NCBI GenBank assembly: GCA_012845835.1
Contig: JABAKD010000027.1
Coordinates: 16,072,573-16,136,572, forward strand
Origin: Undaria pinnatifida
Taxonomy: Eukaryota > Sar > Phaeophyceae > Laminariales > Alariaceae
Direction of reading: 5' to 3'
DNA length: 64,000 bases
Numbering within the stretch: the stretch's first letter is position 1; each line of letters opens with the position of its first letter. Made by a program: the position numbers and the translations under genes. This document shows, piece after piece, positions 60,401 to 64,000 of the stretch. The notes beneath the pieces were generated by a model. It did not search any database and had not been told where the DNA came from. It saw only the letters and a program-made list of their open reading frames with translations.

Positions 60401-63400
60401 TCCCCAATGCTAACAATACTATTCCGAGTTCTGAATCGATCTGTACCCATCATCCCACCCGCCATTCAGCCAAAAAATGCTCGCTAAAGAACGCTAGCAA
60501 GCAGCGAACACTACCATATACATATTTATATTACTATTCCAAAGCCAAGTGTAACCGTCATCCCGCCGCCAATCACCCTGTCAGGTCCGTTCGCGTTGAA
60601 TAATGCGGAGAAACAACCCCATCGTATGGTTTCCTTGAAAGTGCTACTTTACGGCTCCAAAGCGATTCGAAACTCTCATCCCACCGGCCAATCAGGCTCA
60701 CTCAGGTCGAAAACGCCGACAAAATAAGCCCCCCCTCTCCCGTACGAATAATGTTCCGGATTATGAAGCGATCTGTAACCGTCACCCCACGGGCCAATCA
60801 GACCCACTCACGTTGAACAACGCGGAGAAATACCTCCTTTTCCCGTACGAATAATGGCTTTCCGAATTCTGAAGCGATCTGTAACCGTCACCCCACCCGC
60901 CCAATCAGCCAACCAGCCTCACTCACGTTGAATAACGCGGAGAAATAACCCCTCCCCATGGTTTCCTTCAGAGTGCTCTTCCCCACACCGGCGTCTCCGA
61001 GTAGGTGCACCGTAGTGCGACGAGTCTCTACGGGCAAGGACATAATCCCGCGAGCCAACTCCGAGGCAAGTGAGAGCTGAACGGAAACAGCGTCATAGTG
61101 TCATATCGCGGGTTTGACAGGGAGGGAGGGAGGAGGAGCGGGGGGGGTCGGAGTAGAGAAGGAGGGGGAAAGGGACAACACCCGATCGTTGGGTATGAAC
61201 GTGATGTTGTGGAATTTTTACGGAGGGAGGGGTGGGGGGCAGTAGAGACAGAGGTGGAGATAGAGATGGATACAAAGAACAAGATGTCGAGAGAGGAGAA
61301 GAGAGAAAAACGGAGAGAACGGGAGTGAGCAGAGGGAGGGAGGGAGGGAGGGAGGGAGTGAGGGAGGGAGGGAGGGAGGGAGGAAGGGAGGGAGGGAGCG
61401 AAGAGCTGGCGAATACTGAACGACTGAGTGCGGTCGAGGTCGAGGTGGTGCATACTATCGAAGCGAGATAATGTGCGTGAGCGAATGTTTATAGAAAGAA
61501 GTATTCGCTAGACGAACACTAACCGCGTATCGCGAGGTAGTACAGGGCAGCGGCTTCGGTACTCTAGCCCCAACCCCAGATATCATAACAACAATAACAG
61601 CAGCGGCAGCAGCACCAACGACAACGACAACGACGACGACAATAACAAAAACAACAACAACAGCAGCAGCAGCAGCAGCAGCATATTGTTGCATGTGACG
61701 CCGTCCAGTGCAACTGCAGCGAGCCTTCAGCTCATTTTACTTAACAGGTTACACAAACCGCAACTGCCCATTTGCGAAACCGCAACGATAGCCTATTCCC
61801 CTTTGCCCCAGACGTGACGAGAAACACAGCCAGCAAGTACTCTCAACTCGGCCCTATCACACTGCCCTTGAGCGCGGCTCCACAAAACAGAGCACTCCTA
61901 TACCTGGTACACCAAATAGATGTGTCTACGCAAAAACTGTACCAGGTATTTTGTAGCGCTTTTCGCCGCTCGTGACCCTACCCTTGTTACAGTACCTCGC
62001 GGGTCGAGTCGGGTCGTGTCTGGAGGTATTGAAAATCTCACGGGTTGAGTCGGGTTGGGTCAGAGGATTTTCAAATATCACCGGTCGGGCCGGGTCGGAT
62101 CTGATCTGATCTGATCTGATCGGATCGGATCGGGTCATCCTGCGCGAGAATACCACAAGTCGGGAATACCACCGGTCAGACACTATTACACCGGTGTGAC
62201 TATTTCTGCAGTTTGGGTTTTAAGGTTTAGGGCTTTCGATGTTATATTGGCATGGGGTTTCAACGTTAGTGTCAGCGTTTTTATGTACCCGCCCCGACCC
62301 GCAAACCAACACACCGCGGGAAAAAAATAAAACCAACTTGCGAAGTAGAGCGCCTGGCCTGTTATTGTCTCCTACATACTCGTGTGTCTACAAAACGTAG
62401 CTTGCGAAGGGAAGCATCATACCACTTAATCGATCGGATTCACGGCTGACGTGCTTCTAATAACATTACAAAATAACTGCTCTCGCATCTGTGAGAGGCT
62501 TGTCTTTTTCAAGATAGCCTCTCCTATCTGTTTACAAAAAAAGCTATGCTCGTACCATCCATGCGAGAGGCTTGCCATTTTCAATTTATCATCCGCCTAT
62601 CATATTACACAACAGTTACGCTCGTATCACAAGAGAGGCTTGCCTTCTTCAAGGTCTCTTCCCCAAGCGCGTTGCCCTCGCTAGCATCCACCTCTAACCC
62701 CGGCTTCTCTCCCAGCATGCGCAGCAGCAGCAACCCGGCGCGCTCCCCCAGACCGCACCGATTCAGGGAAATACTCTGAACGGTCCTGCTCCTGAGCACC
62801 GCCTGGCACAGGTACGCCAGACCTTCCTCATCAATAGGGTTGCCATCCAAGATCACCCGCAGCAGCCAGTCGTGGGAGGAGATGATACCGGCCACGAGAC
62901 AAACGTCTGCTGTTGACGGTAGCTGCGCCACGCAACGGAGGAGGAAGGGGGGGTGCTATCATCAGGCATATGATGGAGGAGGAGGGGGGGGGGCAGGTGC
63001 GGGGCATCACCAGACCCATAGTGGAGGTGGGAGGGGAAGAGGGATGGTGAATCGCCGGGATTTTAGTGGAGGGGGGCAAACGAGCAACGCACGGGGGGGG
63101 GGGGGGGGGGCAAACATTTACGTGGACGGTAGCTGCGCGACGAAATAGAGGGGGAGGGGGAGGAGGAGGGGGGGGGGGGTCAGAGAAAGAGAGGGGGTGG
63201 GGCGGGGCATCACCATGTGTATGATGGCGTATGAAGGCGATGGCCAAACGCTAGGGCTGGGAGTTGGCTGACAAATAGTCGCCGACTAGGTTTTACAGTT
63301 AGCTGCGCAACGCAACAGAGGACGAACAGGAGAGGGAGGAGGAGGGCCCGGGGTATCCAGGAGTACGACGCCGAGGGCCAGACGAACAGCGAGGGGTGGG

Positions 63401-63841
63401 GGCGGTGCTCGTGCGAAGTTCGAATAACGCCTTTCAACGTATAGCGTCACAACTCCCTCACGTTTTGAGGGAAAACGCTTGGAAAGACGAAGCGTTGATT
63501 TTATCTTGGGAAAACGCTTAGGAATGCGTAAACCCTGACCCTAACCCTAACCCTAACCCTACCCCTAACCCCAAGTTGAGGGAAGTTTGAATAGGACAAT
63601 TCTTGCAGCACATAACTATTTGGGGGGGGAAACATGGCACCATGTCTCTTTGATCTCCTTACTCAGCAAAACACGTAACACATAAACCGGGAAGAAAAAC
63701 ACAATACACATAAGCCTACCTGGCAGGGCACCGTGCCCTTCGGTCTGACCAGCTTGAGCTCCTTTTGACCCTTCGAAATTGTCCACAGGTCTATCGACAG
63801 TCCCTGTATCCGCGACCCCTCCCCGGCCATCAGAGCCTTGC
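35033..63841 (-). CDS. Gene A: LRR-ROC-COR (Roco) GTPase fused to a DUF900-type alpha/beta hydrolase; 5' truncated
   Basis: Twenty exons on the minus strand join with matching phases at all 19 introns into one open frame of about 1,715 codons ending in TGA at 35033-35035. Visible residues, numbered from the first exon seen: LRRs about 41-134; ROC domain about 135-350 with P-loop GDAGVGKS, switch RTLG, DYGG and G4-like GSRAD; COR about 350-855; Gly/Ser/Pro-rich linker with three NPF motifs about 893-1346; alpha/beta hydrolase about 1400-1714 with HGF, GHSMG, LDAPDVP, a candidate acid in NPGDN and a candidate His in MNHDYG. Roco proteins are dimeric GTPases in which COR mediates dimerisation; many carry a kinase after COR, but here a serine hydrolase occupies that place. 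I infer a signalling or immune-like GTPase whose output may be lipid or ester hydrolysis. No start codon is in the window; more LRR exons probably lie beyond 64000. Unsure: the exact first exon, and whether all transcripts join every exon. Confidence 0.88.
36247..36596. repeat. Foldback: 136-bp inverted arms
   Basis: Arms 36247-36382 and 36461-36596 are near-perfect reverse complements, both ending in ACTAGTCCACAGCGGCCC at the outer edge, around a loop of about 78 bases. The right arm abuts the NADAR fragment, so the arms may derive from the same transposed unit. Confidence 0.8.
36602..36868 (+). pseudogene. NADAR-domain fragment with a frameshift
   Basis: Frame one reads LGRERRVVNSWDAAYKAW then GGRIVSGFDQECWERHRYDIVL to about 36742. 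After a one-frame shift it continues NFCKFSQNPDLPRALAATGE and AEASPYDLIWGIGYRADPP to 36868. These are the C-terminal blocks of the NADAR family (YbiA/COG3236; N-glycosidases acting on riboflavin intermediates and on ADP-ribosylated guanine). The N-terminal half is missing and a foldback lies directly upstream. It sits on the opposite strand to gene A, inside an intron, so it is most likely a dead inserted copy. Confidence 0.75.
36969..37116. repeat. Two tandem copies of a 74-bp unit
   Basis: The unit AACTATATCGATTATG... through GCGTCAGATGTG is repeated with one visible change. Confidence 0.9.
37150..37840. repeat. Three tandem degenerate copies of about 250 bp, related to the gene A exon 20 acceptor
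   Basis: Copies begin near 37170, 37435 and 37685 with TCATGCTTGACGAGC-like text followed by a G-run. Each continues through TTTGACCATT, GAGACGGAGCA and TTTGGCGC blocks. The opening text matches 35165-35200, where the final exon of gene A starts. Confidence 0.75.
37868..38031 (-). CDS. Gene A exon 19: acid strand of the hydrolase
   Basis: 54 codons plus two bases. GVSVCHYFNPGDNAIQAS fits the conserved tv-Y-s--D-al--S segment carrying the catalytic acid. The acceptor is CTGTAACAG|CTG and the donor is CGCAG|GTGGGT. Confidence 0.88.
39226..39423 (-). CDS. Gene A exon 18: nucleophile elbow GHSMG
   Basis: 66 codons, phase 0 at both ends (TTTATTGAG|GCG and GCAAAG|GTGCGC). It contains LSWKGHSMGCYLLLNVVDRL and LFGSVILDAPDVPTWFFR. 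GHSMG is the G-x-S-x-G nucleophile elbow; the LDAPDV strand is characteristic of DUF900. Confidence 0.92.
39440..40760. repeat. Purine-rich degenerate repeats
   Basis: Recurrent GGAGGGATGGAGAGG, GGGGACGGGGGA and AAAAGGGAACGGG phrases with long G runs at 39487-39515 and 40498-40512. Long minus-strand open frames here are pyrimidine-strand artefacts. Confidence 0.85.
42235..42420. repeat. GGGTC-pentamer element, copy 3
   Basis: Same block order, ending CCCGTCAAAAAACGCCCTGG. Confidence 0.8.
42868..42985. repeat. (CTACTG/CTA)n triplet tract
   Basis: CTACTACTGCTACTACTGC repeats between gene A exons 17 and 18. Confidence 0.9.
43848..43922 (-). CDS. Gene A exon 17 (25 codons)
   Basis: VMSTYERRYTYCEHNM leading into ATIFLFLQ; phase 0 at both ends (TTGGCAG|GTG and CTGCAG|GTGATA). 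It lies between the WPS strand and the nucleophile elbow, as the Y--E/D helix does in DUF900 proteins. Confidence 0.82.
44246..44499 (+). repeat. 125-bp tandem duplication including a SINE head
   Basis: CACCACACCCCATCTCATCC through GGTCGCCCCGGTGGCGTATC is present twice with very few differences. The second copy continues into the full SINE. Confidence 0.85.
44467..44766 (+). mobile_element. SINE-like element, full length, beside a splice donor
   Basis: It starts GGTCGCCCCGGTGGCGTATC, has B box GAGTTCGGATCC (one change) and the GCGCGAGAGCGTGAGTTAGC body block, and ends in an A run at 44758-44766. Gene A exon 16 ends at 44781, so the insertion is about 14 bases into the intron. Confidence 0.85.
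44781..44969 (-). CDS. Gene A exon 16: hydrolase oxyanion strand (HGF)
   Basis: 63 codons, phase 0 at both ends. DVFVFVHGFNTPFGFGVRTT then CLAWPSNPPGEGA match DUF900-type hydrolases (vfvHGfn--f---aAq and f-WPS), where HGF supplies the oxyanion-hole strand. The acceptor is TTTCCCACCAG|GCG and the donor is AAGCGG|GTAAGC. A SINE sits within about 14 bases of this donor. Confidence 0.92.
45301..45451 (-). CDS. Gene A exon 15
   Basis: 50 codons. WVLATTAVPFNVGELGTAM then YHVVGLYSLTEQE. The acceptor is GGGCAG|G and the donor is CAAGAG|GTAAGC, phase 0. It probably encodes the first strands of the alpha/beta-hydrolase fold before the HGF motif. Confidence 0.86.
45455..46240. other. Gene A intron 14, no coding sequence seen
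   Basis: Contains one copy of the short ACTTGGAATTAATGTGGGA repeat (45565-45585) and AT-rich unique-looking DNA. Confidence 0.5.
46240..46460 (+). mobile_element. Repeat R2, copy 3
   Basis: Same blocks with a short tail, AACAACAGCAACAAG. Lies between gene A exons 14 and 15. Confidence 0.65.
46505..46745. repeat. Two decayed copies of the gene A exon 14 end
   Basis: Two copies, each of GTTCCGGGCTCTC, AAACGCCAARAAAAT and CGACTTTTTGCAAG blocks, match the true boundary at 46840-46930. Confidence 0.8.
46871..47046 (-). CDS. Gene A exon 14
   Basis: 58 codons plus two bases. LLTFEEATAALAAKEYPLFV then VKLLSTLVFTNRSLEKVDG. The acceptor is CTTTTTCCAG|CTG and the donor is TTCAG|GTGATT. It leads into the hydrolase core. 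Two decayed copies of its 3' end lie in the following intron (46505-46745). Confidence 0.85.
47795..48137 (-). CDS. Gene A exon 13: Ser/Thr-rich linker leading into an acidic strand region
   Basis: 114 codons. It is a polar, probably disordered stretch ending in FDEDVVADFNSLGSSETLAV and VVASVSREPFEATEVSPR. The acceptor is GACGGTAG|C or, six bases on, CGGCAG|A; both keep the frame. A 300-bp TGTC tract (sense) lies about 45 bases upstream of the acceptor. The donor is CCAGG|GTGAGA. Confidence 0.83.
48183..48482. repeat. (GACA)n microsatellite, about 300 bp
   Basis: Nearly pure GACA with GGCA/GACG interruptions, about 45 bases upstream of the gene A exon 13 acceptor. Confidence 0.97.
49038..50056 (-). 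CDS. Gene A exon 12: NPF-rich, Gly/Ser/Pro-rich linker
   Basis: 339 codons plus two bases, open throughout. It begins GKTDCNFGRNSPPESTSDLL with an acidic stretch (EEFDLDD). Three NPF motifs follow: EANPFAPGF, SRNPFAVTP and SANPFAPPP. Poly-Gly, poly-Pro and poly-Ser runs come next, then a more globular end (SFTFDGSVFRDAGRLFGAHV). NPF tripeptides are the classic ligand of EH domains in endocytic adaptors, so membrane-traffic recruitment is possible but only inferred. The donor GGACAG|GTGGGG gives phase 2. Confidence 0.85.
50341..50451 (-). CDS. Gene A exon 11: post-COR helix
   Basis: 37 codons, phase 0 at both ends (GATGTCAG|GCC and AAGACG|GTAGAT). ASSVSVEDMVIAAASLKDG suggests an amphipathic helix. 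I recognise no family motif. Confidence 0.82.
50690..51260. repeat. 11-bp minisatellite AAGGTCTAGAC
   Basis: Degenerate at the edges, nearly perfect at 51145-51240. Lies between gene A exons 10 and 11. Confidence 0.95.
51265..52320. other. Gene A intron 10, no coding sequence supported
   Basis: CATCGTTGAATCAT-type degenerate repeats (51590-51720) and a shared ATGACCATACGACTACGGCC block (51928-51950) also found near 5632 and 39618. A minus-strand frame at 51716-51960 is open but unsupported. Confidence 0.45.
52323..52542 (-). CDS. Gene A exon 10: COR-B end
   Basis: It completes Lys from exon 9 and reads YQGGVRLHDNFIGISLNGW, the strand-rich COR-B continuation. EVAVEFVESDLPGGDTIDIA follows further on. 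The acceptor is GACGCAG|G and the donor is CGGAAG|GTATTA, phase 0. Confidence 0.87.
52819..53676 (-). CDS. Gene A exon 9: COR with large low-complexity insert
   Basis: 286 codons. It starts GLATLDPETLVQALLDANIC, a COR helix pair. A Gly/Ala/Val/Glu-rich insert of about 170 residues follows, with an E run encoded by CCT repeats on the plus strand. It ends RSPMLLPGLFHMVQARLANK, matching the COR-B lPgLF--lq-rl motif. The acceptor is CCGCAG|A. The donor AACAA|GTGAGA splits the final Lys codon. Confidence 0.87.
54236..54525 (-). CDS. Gene A exon 8: COR, helix-turn part
   Basis: 96 codons plus two bases. GKGWVLVNPELFRHNVMGGI matches the COR signature VvLdPqWLt--m--ii. An acidic/Gly/Ser tail follows. 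The acceptor is TTTTTATTACAG|TTG. The donor ATTGG|GTGAGT (phase 2) is preferred over TCG|GTGATT because it keeps the frame into exon 9. Confidence 0.85.
55336..55491 (-). CDS. Gene A exon 7: COR, first part
   Basis: 52 codons, phase 0 at both ends (GTTCAG|GCC and CAGCAG|GTAAGA). ERWVKEGTALVRWANFVTAV resembles the start of COR, where an aromatic residue and a short helix (yI-W--F) follow ROC. Confidence 0.83.
55698..55814 (-). CDS. Gene A exon 6: end of ROC
   Basis: 39 codons, phase 0 at both ends (CTGCAG|GAC and AAGGAG|GTACGA). Residues DLTREELRAG and LAMDCRKANDTNVGRLKE resemble the final strand and helix of ROC, where a cysteine- or serine-bearing strand precedes a Gly-x-x-x-Leu helix. Confidence 0.82.
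56800..57110 (-). mobile_element. SINE-like element, full length
   Basis: A T run of about 18 bases (56801-56818), body, and head ending CGCCACCGGGGCGACC. It lies between gene A exons 5 and 6, about 50 bases past the exon 5 donor. Confidence 0.85.
57162..57288 (-). CDS. Gene A exon 5: ROC G4 region
   Basis: LRLIQANDPS then VLLLVGSRADYLG places GSRAD at the guanine-specificity (NKxD/THxD) position of ROC domains. It starts with one base that completes a Trp codon from exon 4 and ends in phase 0 at GCGAG|GTGCGT. The acceptor is AAATCGCAG|G. Four degraded copies of its acceptor side follow upstream in the intron (57330-57700). Confidence 0.9.
57330..57700. repeat. Decayed copies of the gene A exon 5 acceptor region
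   Basis: Blocks like AAGCCTCAGCCT preceded by CATTSGTTT recur at about 57365-57400, 57455-57485, 57530-57560 and 57640-57672, matching the true exon start at 57265-57295. Confidence 0.8.
57966..58229 (+). other. Open frame with poly-Ala on the opposite strand, inside a gene A intron
   Basis: The plus-strand frame reads TRQLAPTSPDEVKAVFDLLS, a run of about 16 Ala (GCT/GCC repeat), then LYAECVVCRKGVENLVALL and a stop. The non-repeat parts look protein-like, but there is no ATG at its start. It could be an exon of a nested gene, a retrocopy fragment or chance. Confidence 0.25.
58355..58602 (-). CDS. Gene A exon 4: ROC switch I/II
   Basis: 82 codons plus two bases. RTLGVV gives the switch I threonine about 30 residues after the P-loop, and VLVQDYGGLSRF gives the DxxG switch II motif. 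The exon then continues through a hydrophobic strand, SVYVVVVSM. The acceptor is TTTCACTCGCAG|ACA and the donor is TACTG|GTAAGA (phase 2). Joined to the next exon it makes QIKYWLRLI, typical of ROC domains. Confidence 0.9.
60010..60926. repeat. Tandem decayed copies of the gene A exon 3 donor region
   Basis: The block CACGTTGAATAACGCGGAGAAA (antisense of the exon end plus GTGAGT) recurs at about 60040, 60255, 60370, 60585, 60705 and 60805, with spacing of 100-220 bases. Each copy is followed by CCCCTCCCC and often GGTTTCCTT. Confidence 0.85.
60927..61076 (-). CDS. Gene A exon 3: ROC domain P-loop
   Basis: 50 codons, phase 0 at both ends. It contains the sequence TTVHLLGDAGVGKSTLKETM, a textbook Walker A (GxxxxGKS) for nucleotide phosphate binding in a Ras-like ROC domain. 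The acceptor is TTTCCGTTCAG|CTC and the donor is AAC|GTGAGT. Six decayed tandem copies of the donor side fill 60010-60900. Confidence 0.92.
61330..61400. repeat. (GGGA)n microsatellite
   Basis: Array of GGGA in the intron upstream (sense) of gene A exon 3; ends about 255 bases before its acceptor. Confidence 0.95.
61990..62175. repeat. GGGTC-pentamer element, copy 4
   Basis: Same blocks; the centre has become a (GATCT)n run at 62095-62120. Confidence 0.75.
62644..62922 (-). CDS. Gene A exon 2: leucine-rich repeats
   Basis: 93 codons, phase 0 at both ends. It reads as RI-like LRRs: LLRVILDGNPIDEEGLAYL followed by VQSISLNRCGLGERAGLLLL, matching LxxLxLxxNxI and LxxLxLxxCGL. The acceptor is GCGCAG|CTA. 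The donor is AAG|GCAAGC, a GC donor with otherwise consensus bases. Decayed copies of both the acceptor (near 63130 and 63305) and the donor (near 62490 and 62570) lie in the flanking introns. Confidence 0.85.
63535..63575. repeat. Interstitial CCCTAA tract
   Basis: Several CCCTAA units with one CCCTAC variant, in the intergenic or intron DNA between gene A exons 1 and 2. Similar short tracts lie at 31825-31860, 33615 and 41605. Confidence 0.85.
63720..63841 (-). CDS. Gene A exon 1 (first visible)
   Basis: The acceptor follows a CTG-rich tract ending CTGCTGCAG; the donor is CCAG|GTAGGC. It begins with two bases of a split codon and ends in phase 0, which fits the next exon. The 40 residues (KALMAGEGSR to GTVPCQ) show no clear motif; by position they lie in or just before the LRR region. 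The choice of frame rests on phase agreement, since one other frame is also open. Confidence 0.6.
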
Positions 63842-64000
63842 CTGCAGCAGTAGTAACAGCAGCAGCAGAAGCAGCAGTAACATTCAGAAAACCAAGAAGC
63901 GATACGACATGCAGAGAAGAAATGAGGTCAGCTGCGAGCGAATACACAAGAGTGTGACTCTCATACCCCCGTTGCACGCTGCAGAAAGTGAATACTCGTG

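Overview
This is a nuclear window from an intron-rich, repeat-rich eukaryote. No bacterial-type gene layout is present. Coding information sits in short exons with GT-AG (one GC-AG) boundaries, spread over long introns full of simple repeats, SINE-like elements and telomere-like TTAGGG tracts. The LRR-ROC-COR (Roco GTPase) gene without a kinase, the intron density and the repeat style would fit a stramenopile, most likely a brown alga. That placement is inference, not proof. Both multi-exon genes lie on the minus strand.

Gene A (63841 down to 35033) is the centrepiece. Twenty exons can be chained with every splice phase agreeing and one uninterrupted frame of about 1,715 codons. The 5' end lies beyond the right window edge. 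In order it encodes leucine-rich repeats, a ROC GTPase domain (P-loop GDAGVGKS, RTLG, DYGG and GSRAD motifs), a COR domain, a long low-complexity linker with three NPF motifs, and a C-terminal alpha/beta-hydrolase of DUF900 type. The hydrolase has HGF, GHSMG, a candidate acid D and a candidate catalytic H shortly before the stop. The fusion of a ROC-COR GTPase to a serine-hydrolase domain is the most notable biology here.

Gene B (about 33 kb down to 13836) is a second minus-strand gene of at least 13 exons, almost all in phase 0. It encodes a helix-rich protein that I do not recognise. It may be one gene or two, because an in-frame stop at 22508 competes with a good splice donor just upstream. 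One exon near 16.6 kb has an unresolved frame.

Outside the genes: 1-13.8 kb holds no convincing gene, but carries a repeat family with foldback copies, a 285-bp element with 41-bp terminal inverted repeats around TTAGGG repeats, SINE copies and poly-C/G tracts. The region 35.2-37.9 kb (an intron of gene A) holds a frameshifted NADAR-domain fragment beside a 136-bp foldback, and tandem copies of the last exon's acceptor region. Many gene A and B introns contain tandem, decayed copies of the neighbouring exon-intron boundary. This recurs at about ten exons and looks like a local process. Minisatellites (12 bp, 11 bp, GACA, AAGGC, ACC-rich) fill several introns. A palindromic 9-mer, TACCWGGTA, occurs at least 23 times, always outside the called exons.
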